Source: Mycosynbacter sp964593465
Lineage (GTDB): Bacteria > Patescibacteriota > Saccharimonadia > Saccharimonadales > Saccharimonadaceae
Assembly: GCA_964593465.1 (NCBI GenBank)
Contig: CAZQJY010000002.1
Location: 62,001 to 126,000 of the forward strand
Direction: 5' to 3'
Length of the DNA stretch: 64,000 bases
In this document: piece after piece, positions 1-7,822 of the stretch
How the letters are laid out: every line of letters starts with the position of its first letter
How positions within the stretch are numbered: position 1 is the stretch's first letter
Notes under the pieces: model-generated
The model's input: the letters and a program-made list of their open reading frames with translations, nothing else
What the model was told of the DNA's origin: nothing
The model's database searches: none
Translations under genes and position numbers: made by a program

Positions 1-54
1 TTTTGGCGGCGACACAACCACTGTATGTTTCTGTGCATCTTTGCGTGTTGTCAT
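1..54 (-). CDS. 5' end of an unidentified gene, runs off the window
   Basis: An ATG at 54-52 overlaps the TGA stop of the upstream rseP as ATGA, a typical translational-coupling junction. It opens a reading frame that leaves the window after 18 codons (begins MTTRKDAQKHTVVV). It is therefore the next gene of the frr-uppS-rseP operon. The visible stretch is too short to name; aminoacyl-tRNA synthetase or phosphatidate cytidylyltransferase genes are common at this position in other bacteria, but nothing here decides. Confidence 0.5.
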   Translation of the reverse strand, partial: MTTRKDAQKHTVVVSPPK

Positions 55-1226
55 CGCATTACCTTTCCTATGTCTGCTATCGTGATTAGTATTATCAGTC
101 CGAATAACACCAGCATACCTGTACCTTGAATTGTCTCCTCGCGTTCCTTTGTGAGCAATTTACCACGCAACTTATAGATAGTCATAACTGTCCAGCGACC
201 GCCATCTAGTGCGGGTATTGGCAATACATTCATCACTGCAAGGCTCAGTGATATGATAGCGGTGAGAAAGACAACAGGCACTACTCCCGCCTGTCCGGCC
301 TGTGGGAAAATCACGCCCAAAATACCCACAGGACCAGCTACGCTATTACTGACACTCTCCAGTGAGCGTTCACCAGCTTTGCGCGTAGCTTCATCGCCAC
401 TCCAGCGCTGCATAGTTCCGTGCACCAAGTCGACTAGCATGCCACCAAGCCCCTGTAGTGTCGCGCCAGTGAGCTGCACTGTCGTCCCGACGCCTACAAT
501 TGGTGCCGACCATGTAGCATGGAGTACTTCCTGGGCACCCCCGCTTGCGCCAACACCCAAAAAGCCGCTTGTACCGCTATCCCTCAACTGCACCTCTATT
601 GTTTTTGCTGTACCATCGCGTACATATTCCAGTATAGCTTTCTGGCCTGCATACTGTTTAGTGAGTTCGGTAAATTGCGCAGCATTGACGATTTTCGTAT
701 CACCCATAGCGAGCAATATATCACCCTTTTGAAGCCCGGCTTTTTGCGCTGGCGATCCCTCTACGATTTGCGATACTGTCACGTTTGCCGCACCACGCTG
801 CTCAATACGTGTATCTGCCGCTATACTAAATTGATTGTTCAATATTTTTGGCATACCCACCCAGGCCAAAATCGTAAATAGAATAATCGCCACAAGCCAA
901 TTCATCGCTACACCAGCGAACAAGATTTTTGTCTTAACCCAATAACTCGCCGCACCGTAACCATCTTTGACAGTCGCCGCATCATATTCACCCTTGAGCC
1001 GTACAAATCCCCCGAGTGGTAGCCAGTTTACGCTATAGAGGACATTTTTGCCAAGAAAACTTTTCTTAACCTTCTTGCCCCAAGCAAGTGGTGGAAAGCC
1101 CACGCCAAATTCTTCTACTACCACACCATTACGCCGCGCAACAATACCGTGCCCTATTTCATGTACCACCACAAGCAATACCAAGATAAACAACCCCAGC
1201 AAAATCCCAAACAACAATTCCATCAA
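51..1226 (-). CDS. rseP: RseP-like site-2 metalloprotease (M50 family)
   Basis: Intramembrane zinc metalloprotease of the RseP/RasP family, which cleaves transmembrane segments of regulators and leftover signal peptides. The HExxH zinc site is HEIGH at residues 22-26 inside the first membrane helix. A PDZ domain follows at about 150-215, and the third metal-ligand motif LDGGR sits in a late membrane helix (about 345). At 391 residues it has one PDZ domain, as in the Gram-positive form. The start at 1226 directly abuts the uppS stop, and the stop overlaps the next start as ATGA, so it is the third gene of an frr-uppS-rseP operon. No anti-sigma substrate is visible nearby. Confidence 0.93.
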   Translation of the reverse strand: MMELLFGILLGLFILVLLVVVHEIGHGIVARRNGVVVEEFGVGFPPLAWGKKVKKSFLGKNVLYSVNWLPLGGFVRLKGEYDAATVKDGYGAASYWVKTKILFAGVAMNWLVAIILFTILAWVGMPKILNNQFSIAADTRIEQRGAANVTVSQIVEGSPAQKAGLQKGDILLAMGDTKIVNAAQFTELTKQYAGQKAILEYVRDGTAKTIEVQLRDSGTSGFLGVGASGGAQEVLHATWSAPIVGVGTTVQLTGATLQGLGGMLVDLVHGTMQRWSGDEATRKAGERSLESVSNSVAGPVGILGVIFPQAGQAGVVPVVFLTAIISLSLAVMNVLPIPALDGGRWTVMTIYKLRGKLLTKEREETIQGTGMLVLFGLIILITIADIGKVMR

Positions 1227-1925
1227 TTATTTCCCAAATCTTCTATTTCGCGTTTTGTATTCTTCTATAATACCGCTTACGTCTTCTTTTGTCATGTCTG
1301 GCCACGCATTATCAAGAAACAATAGCTCGCTATATGCCGCACGCCACAGCATGAAGTTGCTAATACGCTTATCACCACCACTCCGTACGATAATGTCGAC
1401 AGGTGGAATATCTGGCGCATACAGATATTGTTCGATTGTTTCAGGCAGTATAGCCTGCATATCCTCGCCTGCTTCTGCAGCTTTTTGCACCGCCTCGGCA
1501 ATCTCTAGCTGTCCACCGTAATTGAAACAGAGCGCTAGTGTACCGGCAGTATTGTCCTTTGTAGCCTCTTCAGCTTTGTCTATCTCCTTGAGGATTTTAT
1601 CGGCTACATTATCACGAGATCCAAGCACCCTTAGACGAATATTGTTATCCATAAAAACATGCAGATCTGACGACAACAACTTAAGCACCAACCCCATCAG
1701 CCTACTCACCTCATCTTCACTACGTTTCCAGTTCTCTGTACTAAAAATGTATGCAGACATATACGGCACACCGGCATCAAACGTCGCTTTGGCTACTTCT
1801 TGAATAGCATTGTAGCCTGCTAAATGCCCTTCATACGTTGGCAGCCCATACTGCTTTGCCCAACGTCTATTGCCGTCGACAATATAACCTATATGACGAG
1901 GTGCATCATCCTGACTAGTTGTCAT
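1227..1925 (-). CDS. uppS: isoprenyl (undecaprenyl) diphosphate synthase
   Basis: cis-Prenyltransferase that extends farnesyl diphosphate with isopentenyl diphosphate to give the C55 lipid carrier for peptidoglycan and surface polysaccharide. The catalytic-Asp motif VDGNRRWAKQ begins at residue 16 (Asp17), and the C-terminal substrate-binding block with RSGGDKRISNF and the SELLF segment is present. The length of 232 residues is normal. The ATG overlaps the frr stop by one base (TAATG) and the gene ends exactly where rseP begins, so the three genes are probably co-transcribed from a promoter before frr. Confidence 0.95.
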   Translation of the reverse strand: MTTSQDDAPRHIGYIVDGNRRWAKQYGLPTYEGHLAGYNAIQEVAKATFDAGVPYMSAYIFSTENWKRSEDEVSRLMGLVLKLLSSDLHVFMDNNIRLRVLGSRDNVADKILKEIDKAEEATKDNTAGTLALCFNYGGQLEIAEAVQKAAEAGEDMQAILPETIEQYLYAPDIPPVDIIVRSGGDKRISNFMLWRAAYSELLFLDNAWPDMTKEDVSGIIEEYKTRNRRFGK

Positions 1926-2479
1926 TAGATTGTCAGGATATCTTTCTCTTTAGCCTTGAATACTTCATCAATTTTGCCGTTCATATCACCCATCAGCTTA
2001 TCGACTTCCTTTTCAACACGCTTCTCATCATCTTCAGATAGCTCTTTAGCTTGCTTTTTGGCCTTAGCATCTTTGAGCGCATCTTGGCGAATATTACGTA
2101 GCGCAATACGAGTATCTTCTACCTTCTCACCTGTTTGCTTCACGAGTTGCTTACGGCGCTCTTCCGTAAGCGGTGGCACTGGCACGCGCACTACACGGCC
2201 GTCATCACTCGGATTAAACCCTAGGCTTTGATCATCACGAATTGCAGCTACAATTGCTGCAATATTACTAGGATCAAATGGTGTCACAAGTAACATCTGC
2301 GGCTCCGGCGCAGTGATATTTGCTGTCTGGTTGAGTGGCATCTTGGTACCATACACTTCGACATGTACACCCTCGAGCATACCCGGGTGCGCTCGTCCCG
2401 TGCGCACTTTCTTCAGCTCTTCCTCAAAGTGCTCTAGAGCACCATTCATTTTCAGTTCGTATGGAGTTGTGTCAAACAT
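1925..2479 (-). CDS. frr: ribosome recycling factor
   Basis: RRF dissociates post-termination ribosomes together with EF-G. At 184 residues it is full length, with the family's helical tail (VRVPVPPLTEERRKQLVKQ region) and the KVRTGRA motif near the N-terminus. On the minus strand a TATAAT box lies about 30 nt upstream and an AGAGGA Shine-Dalgarno sits about 7 nt before the ATG, so this gene has a conventional leader. It heads the frr-uppS-rseP operon and is divergent from the ABC transporter pair at 2616. Confidence 0.96.
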   Translation of the reverse strand: MFDTTPYELKMNGALEHFEEELKKVRTGRAHPGMLEGVHVEVYGTKMPLNQTANITAPEPQMLLVTPFDPSNIAAIVAAIRDDQSLGFNPSDDGRVVRVPVPPLTEERRKQLVKQTGEKVEDTRIALRNIRQDALKDAKAKKQAKELSEDDEKRVEKEVDKLMGDMNGKIDEVFKAKEKDILTI

Positions 2480-2615
2480 TAAAATCCTCTTTAGTTACTT
2501 GTCTTATTATACCACCTATAGCTGCTATATGCGTTGCCCGTAAAAAGGCTATGCTTTTCGCGTCCACTCTAGTATACTTGTAGGGTAATAAATCTCGCGA
2601 AAGGGTAACACATAA

Positions 2616-3437
2616 GTGACAAAAAATGGGCACGCGACAGATACTGATGTTGAGCGTTATTTGCGTCTTTTTGACCGCCCTACCGACGCTATTCAGGCAA
2701 TTCGCAATCACTTAGAATCAGCCAAATTACGCGCACTCAAAAAGCAAAACGCACCAGATGCAAATGCTCCAGTAGTAGTTTCCACGCGCAATCTCTATCG
2801 TAGCTATAGAATCGGCAAAAGGCCCGTTGACGTGTTGCGCGATGTCTCTCTCGATGTGCGCCAAGGCGAGTTCATTGCACTCACCGGTCCTAGCGGGAGC
2901 GGTAAAAGTACCCTGTTGCAGATTATTGGCGGTCTCGACAAGCCAACTAGTGGCGAAGTACTCATCGACAACACAGATTTAGCAAAATTTACCGATTCTG
3001 AGCTATCACAATTCCGCAATCAAACCATCGGGTTTGTATTTCAGTTCTTTTACCTTCAACCTTTTCTTAATGTGCGTCAGAACATAGAAGTCCCCGGTAT
3101 GTTTGTCGGTAGTAAGCGCAAAGCTCGCCACGCATCTACAGAAAAAGTCGCCAAGGCAGTTGGGCTAGAAGACCACCTACTCCATATGCCAAGTGAACTC
3201 TCTGGCGGACAAATGCAGCGTGTCGCTATCGCCCGCGCACTGCTCAATCAGCCAAAAATTCTCCTTGCTGATGAGCCAACAGGCAATCTCGACAGCAAGA
3301 CAAGCGAAATGATGATTGATTTGTTTGAAAAAATCCGCCAAGAATTTAACACAACGATTATTGTCGTTACACACGATAACGACATTGCTCGGCAAGCAGA
3401 CAGAGAGATTCGTATCATCGACGGGAGGATCTCATGA
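2616..3437 (+). CDS. MacB/LolD-type ABC transporter ATP-binding protein
   Basis: ATPase subunit of an ABC system of the MacB/LolD/FtsE type. It shows Walker A GPSGSGKST at 91-99, the Q-loop Gln at 143, signature LSGGQ at 195-199, Walker B ILLADE at 215-220 followed by PTGNLD (diagnostic for this subfamily), and the H-loop His at 253. An unusual ~52-residue charged helical extension precedes the ABC domain. The start is GTG, preceded by AAAGGG. The stop overlaps the permease start as ATGA, so the two subunits are translationally coupled. Substrate unknown; such pairs act as mechanotransmission or efflux systems for peptides and lipoproteins. Confidence 0.92.
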   Translation: MTKNGHATDTDVERYLRLFDRPTDAIQAIRNHLESAKLRALKKQNAPDANAPVVVSTRNLYRSYRIGKRPVDVLRDVSLDVRQGEFIALTGPSGSGKSTLLQIIGGLDKPTSGEVLIDNTDLAKFTDSELSQFRNQTIGFVFQFFYLQPFLNVRQNIEVPGMFVGSKRKARHASTEKVAKAVGLEDHLLHMPSELSGGQMQRVAIARALLNQPKILLADEPTGNLDSKTSEMMIDLFEKIRQEFNTTIIVVTHDNDIARQADREIRIIDGRIS

Positions 3438-5347
3438 TCAACCTTCTCGATACAATTACCCTTGCACGCACCAAACTGCACACGCGCAAGGCACGCACGG
3501 CTGTCACGGTTGTCGTATCAGGTTTACTTTTTGGACTATTACTCGCTATCCTGATTGTGTCTTCCGGTATACTCAACAGTATTGAAGAATTTGGTAAAGA
3601 AGGTGTGGGTGAAAAATACATTGTCAGCACCGAGCTTGCTCCTACAGCTGGCAACATGGACAAACTCTACGACCTCCAAGAAGATCAGACTTTTATCGCA
3701 CGAGTTGAACAGCTCCATAAAGAACGGACCGATGCCAAAAAAGCCGAGGCTACCCGATTAGGTGTAGAGTACGACCCTGCACTTGAAGACCCAACTCCAG
3801 TCATCTTTAGTTCGGATCGCAATAAACGAGTCATTAGTACCGATCTTTATGATTCGCCAGCGATTACCCAGGCACTTGATGAAATCACTGAGGACAAAGA
3901 GCCCTTCAATATACAAAACTACACCCAAGGACTCGACGTGAAACGCCAATTGATTGAGCTCCCAGTAGAAACAAAAGATGCCACGCTCACTCCTATGAAA
4001 GAGGACCAAGAAGAAGCCATTGTCAGCTTTGACAGGCCTGAAACCCAGCGCACAGAATACTCTGCTTATGACTACTACGCCGAATACCAGTCCATGTCGG
4101 TCCAAGACGATACTCTCTCCATGCCGTATGCTAGCATAGACTTCGATGCTGCAAATGCCACGGCCATCCCAATCATTGTCAGCTTCGCCTATGCGGAAAA
4201 AGCCCTAGGACTCGATCAGCTTGCCTATGACGCTACAGCCGACCAAAAAATAGCCCATATTCGCGAAGTCCGCGAAAAAGCCACCAAGCTACGTATCAAT
4301 TTCTGTTATCGCAACAATGAATCGACGGCACTCCTCACGAAAGCGCTCGAACAACAAAAAGAAATAGCCAAAAATAAAGATATTGCTGGTTATGTACAGC
4401 CGGAAGTCATCTATCAGGTTCCAGAGACCTCATCATGCGGCCCTGTGCTAGTCACTCAAGACACTCGTTCAAACGAGACACGTCTACAAGATGAGCGGCT
4501 CAAAGAATTCGCCAAAAAATTCGAGAACACTCAAGATCCTGTTGAAGCTAAACTGCAGTTTCAGGTCATAGGCATCTCTCCATCTATGCCTGCCGAAAAC
4601 AGCCAATCAATCGCAGACGGCATCACCTCTATGCTTGCACCAACCTCACCCTCGCAATGGCAAATACCTGCAGGTTACTTTACACAGCTACCGCAACAGC
4701 TCAAACCAGAAGTAGTATTTGGTGCAGCGGCAACATCGAATAATCTGCTGGAGCTCAAAGCAGATAACCTTGCAATTACAGAATTTAACACCTTGGCCGC
4801 AGCAAAATCATATCTTAATTCCCCAACGTGCGATGGCTGCGACGAAGTATATGTCGCGCCCTACGCCAACAATACCCTCATCATGGACGAAATACGCTAC
4901 TATGTAAACGCCCTTATCCTGTGGATTATGATTGCAATCTCATTCGTCGCAATTATCATCCTTGGCAGCATGATTGGGCGTACTGTTGCTGATGGTCGAC
5001 GAGAAACTGCCGTATTCCGCGCAATAGGCGCACGCAGACGCGATATAGTCATGATATATAGCTGCTACACCCTACTCTTGTCGCTACGTGTCATTCTGTT
5101 TGTTGCCCTACTAGGAGTCCTGCTGTCACTTGCTATTAACTTCTGGTTATCGCCACAAATCACCCCGGAAGCACTTATTAGCTTTAGCGCACAAAACCTA
5201 GACAAACAGTTCATACTATTCGGCACCGACTCCCCTTACATCATCTACCTACCACTCATCATCGTCATTATCTCAGCCGTTGCGATGATTCCAGCAATAC
5301 TACTTGGTATCCGTCGCAACCCAATCAGCGACATGCGACAGGAATAA
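3434..5347 (+). CDS. MacB/FtsX-like ABC transporter permease
   Basis: Permease partner of the preceding ATPase. It has an N-terminal membrane helix at about 24-44, a very large extracytoplasmic region (about 50-485) and three C-terminal helices (about 490-512, 540-565, 605-625). The last block includes the FtsX-type motif GRTVADGRRETAVFRAIGAR. This is the four-helix MacB topology. The extracytoplasmic part is charged and Gln/Glu-rich and contains a few Cys residues. The gene ends just before a perfect bidirectional hairpin at 5365. Likely role: coupling ATP hydrolysis to movement of an envelope substrate; substrate not predictable. Confidence 0.9.
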   Translation: MINLLDTITLARTKLHTRKARTAVTVVVSGLLFGLLLAILIVSSGILNSIEEFGKEGVGEKYIVSTELAPTAGNMDKLYDLQEDQTFIARVEQLHKERTDAKKAEATRLGVEYDPALEDPTPVIFSSDRNKRVISTDLYDSPAITQALDEITEDKEPFNIQNYTQGLDVKRQLIELPVETKDATLTPMKEDQEEAIVSFDRPETQRTEYSAYDYYAEYQSMSVQDDTLSMPYASIDFDAANATAIPIIVSFAYAEKALGLDQLAYDATADQKIAHIREVREKATKLRINFCYRNNESTALLTKALEQQKEIAKNKDIAGYVQPEVIYQVPETSSCGPVLVTQDTRSNETRLQDERLKEFAKKFENTQDPVEAKLQFQVIGISPSMPAENSQSIADGITSMLAPTSPSQWQIPAGYFTQLPQQLKPEVVFGAAATSNNLLELKADNLAITEFNTLAAAKSYLNSPTCDGCDEVYVAPYANNTLIMDEIRYYVNALILWIMIAISFVAIIILGSMIGRTVADGRRETAVFRAIGARRRDIVMIYSCYTLLLSLRVILFVALLGVLLSLAINFWLSPQITPEALISFSAQNLDKQFILFGTDSPYIIYLPLIIVIISAVAMIPAILLGIRRNPISDMRQE

Positions 5348-5364
5348 AAATAAGACAAACCCAA

Positions 5365-5401
5365 CTAAAAACTACCCCGCCACTTGCGGGGTAGTTTTTA
5401 G
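5365..5401. terminator. bidirectional intrinsic terminator
   Basis: A perfect 16-bp inverted repeat (CTAAAAACTACCCCGC and its complement) with a 5-nt loop CACTT. A-tracts on one arm and T-tracts on the other let it work on both strands. It separates the convergent ABC permease (plus) and tsf (minus). Confidence 0.9.
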
Positions 5402-5420
5402 TAAAAAGAAACTCTACTGT

Positions 5421-6017
5421 CTATTCGTTTACGCCAAGCTCAATGCGCCTGAACTGGCTCACGCGTAGATTCTCACCGTGTTTTGCTACTTGCTGCTTGA
5501 TGCGTTCCGCTACAGTAATGCTGTCATCAAGCACGTACGGCTGCTCGGCAAGCACTTGCTCGGCAAAATGCTTTTTCAGCTGACCTTCTACGATCTTCTC
5601 GCGAATTTCTTCTGGTTTGTTCGCCAAATCATCAGCCGCCATCAGCTCTGCTTTTTTAGCCTCATAGATATCTGCTGGCACATCTTCCATAGTTGGGTAG
5701 ATTGGGCTCATGGCTGCAATCTGCATTGCCATCTGATGAGCAAATTCACGAAATTCTGGGAGACGAGCTACAAAGTCCGTCTCGCAGTTTACTTCTACCA
5801 CTACACCGATACGATCTGAGTGCACGTAGCTATCGATGATACCTTCGCGGGTTTCACGATCGCCCTTTTTCTCGGCCTTTGTGAGACCTTTTTTGCGAAG
5901 TGCTTCAAGTGCATTGTCAAAATCACCGTCTGCCTCTACAAGCGCACTTTTTGCATCACCCAAACCAAGTCCAGTGAGTTCCTTTAGTTTTTTTACGTCT
6001 TCAAGAGATACGCCCAT
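5421..6017 (-). CDS. tsf: elongation factor Ts
   Basis: Nucleotide exchange factor for EF-Tu. The N-terminal UBA-like domain (LKELTGLGLGDAKSAL, about 11-26) and the CETDFVAR motif (about 77-84) are clear. At 198 residues it is the short type with a single core subdomain, not the ~280-residue E. coli form. It follows rpsB by 2 nt, the usual rpsB-tsf operon, and ends at the shared terminator at 5365-5401. Confidence 0.96.
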   Translation of the reverse strand: MGVSLEDVKKLKELTGLGLGDAKSALVEADGDFDNALEALRKKGLTKAEKKGDRETREGIIDSYVHSDRIGVVVEVNCETDFVARLPEFREFAHQMAMQIAAMSPIYPTMEDVPADIYEAKKAELMAADDLANKPEEIREKIVEGQLKKHFAEQVLAEQPYVLDDSITVAERIKQQVAKHGENLRVSQFRRIELGVNE

Positions 6018-6019
6018 TC

Positions 6020-6718
6020 TTATTTCTCCTCTTTCTTTACGCCTTCTGCTACAGCTTGTGCTGCATAATCTAAAATAAGCGCGATACCTTTGATTGCATC
6101 GTCGTTGCCAGGGATGACATAGTCAATCGCGTCTGGATTGGCGTTAGTATCGACAACTGCTACCACTGGCACACCAAGCACATTGGCTTCACGTACTGCG
6201 TTTGCATCAGCAAGAATATCAGTCACAACAACTGCGCCAGGCTTACCATTAAGGTCTTTAATACCACCATATTTAGTGTTTAAATCATCAATTTCTTCTT
6301 GGAAGCGCTGTACTTCGAGTTTGTTGTAGCGCTTTTCAAGATCACCGCTCTCCATGCGCTTCTCAAGGTTTTTGAGCTTCTTAATCTGCTGGTTGATAGT
6401 TGCAGAGTTTGTCAACATACCGCCAATCCAACGCTCTGTGACGTATGGCTGATTAACCTTCTCTGCAGCAGTCTTCACCACATCTTTTGCTTGCTTTTTT
6501 GTGCCAACAAACAATACCTGCTTACCACTTGCCGCTACGCTTGCGATAAACGGTAGCGCTGCGTCGAGACCTTCAACAGTTTTTGTCAGATCGATAATGT
6601 GGCTATCCTGACGCTTGCTATGAATATATGGCGCCATTTTTGGGTGCCAACGGCTCGTTTTGTGTCCAAAATGAACACCAGCTTCGAGCAGCTGTTTAAT
6701 ATCAACCTGTACGGCCAT
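6020..6718 (-). CDS. rpsB: 30S ribosomal protein uS2
   Basis: Small-subunit protein uS2, 232 residues, recognisable by AGVHFGHKTSRWHPKM near the N-terminus, the FVGTKKQAKD block, and the signature at about 190-210 with DTNANPDAIDYVIPGNDDA. An AAGGAG Shine-Dalgarno lies 8 nt before the ATG. It is first in the rpsB-tsf operon, with a strong promoter at 6805-6833 and a roughly 80-nt leader that can fold (see the separate entry), which may carry S2 autoregulation as in other bacteria. Confidence 0.97.
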   Translation of the reverse strand: MAVQVDIKQLLEAGVHFGHKTSRWHPKMAPYIHSKRQDSHIIDLTKTVEGLDAALPFIASVAASGKQVLFVGTKKQAKDVVKTAAEKVNQPYVTERWIGGMLTNSATINQQIKKLKNLEKRMESGDLEKRYNKLEVQRFQEEIDDLNTKYGGIKDLNGKPGAVVVTDILADANAVREANVLGVPVVAVVDTNANPDAIDYVIPGNDDAIKGIALILDYAAQAVAEGVKKEEK

Positions 6719-6738
6719 GATATTACTCCTTGTTCCTC

Positions 6739-6777
6739 ACCGCTCGCCCTGAGATTGTTCAGGAGTATGCGTGCGGT
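6739..6777 (-). promoter_or_regulatory. structured 5' leader hairpin of rpsB
   Basis: In the rpsB leader, read on the minus strand, ACCGC pairs with GCGGT at the base (6773-6777 with 6739-6743) and CCTGA with TCAGG further in (6759-6763 with 6748-6752). Together they form an extended stem just upstream of the Shine-Dalgarno. rpsB leaders in many bacteria bind S2 for autoregulation. Whether this one does is inference; it does not obviously match a known leader class. Confidence 0.4.
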
Positions 6778-6804
6778 TGTGTCGTTTAGTATTATTACAG
6801 GTCA

Positions 6805-6833
6805 ATAGTACCACGACCGAAGTCTCTTGTCAA
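6805..6833 (-). promoter_or_regulatory. promoter of rpsB-tsf
   Basis: Minus-strand TTGACA at 6833-6828, exactly 17 nt spacing, then TACTAT at 6810-6805. It is close to the sigma-70 consensus and drives the rpsB-tsf operon with a leader of roughly 80 nt. Confidence 0.8.
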
Positions 6834-6858
6834 AACCAGTAAAAACTCTTCCTGGTGA

Positions 6859-7356
6859 CTATTCTTGTGCCTCGGGTAAACTTTTCTTGATCAGCTCATC
6901 CTGAGTCATTGCTTCTAGAAACCCTGCCGTTCTCTTATCAAGAGGGTGATTCTCTTTCGCAATGCGTCCAGCTATGATGCCGTCATAGTCATTGCCATGA
7001 ACGTTTGTCAGTGCAATATGCAACTTATCGCTTCCATCGTCATCGCCACCCAATACAACATGCACCTCTTTGGCTGCACCATCGGCGTCTAGAATCGTAA
7101 AGGCTCGGTAGTCAATTTTTTCACCGCTCATTTCTGTATCACCCCGACGCTCCCGCAAGCTATGCTCGGGCGTAAGAGCACGCACGTCACCGCCTTCGGT
7201 TAGTTCGCCGACAAGTCCCGCGAGTTTGTTGACTTGTTCGCGTGGCGCCTCATTGTCATACGGTGTACTGAAATCCCATCGAGCAGGTTCTGTTGCAACA
7301 AAATCATCGTGAGACAGTGTGTTTATATTTTTGTCCATATTTACTTTTTCGCCCAT
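6859..7356 (-). CDS. hypothetical acidic protein
   Basis: A 165-residue soluble, acidic protein that I do not recognise. No signal peptide or membrane helix is seen. It contains a short Asp/Gly-rich stretch (GGDDDGSDK) within a probable beta-rich core and ends in a helix. Two starts are possible: ATG 7356, preceded by AAGGAAG, or ATG 7338 (MDKNINT). The upstream region carries a strong TTGACA-N17-TAAAAT promoter and a roughly 80-nt leader, so the gene is probably well expressed. It is monocistronic, between rpsB and a divergent surface-protein gene. Confidence 0.6.
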   Translation of the reverse strand: MGEKVNMDKNINTLSHDDFVATEPARWDFSTPYDNEAPREQVNKLAGLVGELTEGGDVRALTPEHSLRERRGDTEMSGEKIDYRAFTILDADGAAKEVHVVLGGDDDGSDKLHIALTNVHGNDYDGIIAGRIAKENHPLDKRTAGFLEAMTQDELIKKSLPEAQE

Positions 7357-7441
7357 AGCCGTGTACTTCCTTTTTGTTTTGTGACAACAAATTTTGATTT
7401 TAATTGGTTAGGTTTTCGTTTTCTAGCAGTTAACGTTATTT

Positions 7442-7470
7442 ATTTTAGCAAACTTTCACGTTTTTGTCAA
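7442..7470 (-). promoter_or_regulatory. promoter of the 6859-7356 gene
   Basis: Minus-strand TTGACA (7470-7465), 17-nt spacer ending in TTTGC, TAAAAT (7447-7442), which gives an extended TGC-TAnnnT type -10. It is one of several near-consensus promoters in the window with the same layout. Confidence 0.75.
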
Positions 7471-7475
7471 TAGCT

Positions 7476-7559
7476 TTGAAGGGCGACTACATCATCGTCA
7501 ATGACACTAAAACAGATGAAAAACAAGTATTTAAAGCGTTCGTATATTTCCGAGACTAA
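7476..7559 (+). pseudogene. possible 3' remnant of a lost gene
   Basis: The 350-nt AT-rich gap between two divergent promoters contains a short plus-strand frame ending in TAA at 7557-7559. Its translation (ending DEKQVFKAFVYFRD) looks protein-like but has no proper start or Shine-Dalgarno, and it overlaps the minus-strand promoter at 7442-7470. It may be a decayed gene end or chance. Nothing else is recognisable between 7560 and 7717. Confidence 0.2.
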
Positions 7560-7717
7560 GACGAGAGACTGATTGTGCAGTTATATGGATAGCTCAGCAG
7601 AAGACTTCTTACGAGTTGCGTTTGCCCTATGTTAGTTGAGACTGAGCCGTCGCCAACACATAAATATGTATTTGGTAATATTATAAAACATATTTAACAA
7701 TATTTTATTTACTAATC

Positions 7718-7746
7718 TTGACTTTTTAAAAAACTTATGCTAATAT
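7718..7746 (+). promoter_or_regulatory. promoter of the PE-PPE-like gene
   Basis: TTGACT at 7718-7723, 17 nt, TAATAT at 7741-7746, embedded in TTATGCTAATATG. The same -35, spacer end and -10 are found before the gene at 21025-22068. It excludes the upstream in-frame codon at 7745 as a start, because that lies inside the -10. Confidence 0.8.
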
Positions 7747-7822
7747 GATTTACAGATGTCACTACTGGAACAACGTTTTCAGAAGGCAAGAACGAATATA
7801 TTTAGATAGGAAAATACTAATC

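Noticed and set aside
7745..7822. Upstream start for the PE-PPE-like protein
   Set aside because: The codon lies within the TAATAT -10 box, so it cannot be in the mRNA made from that promoter.
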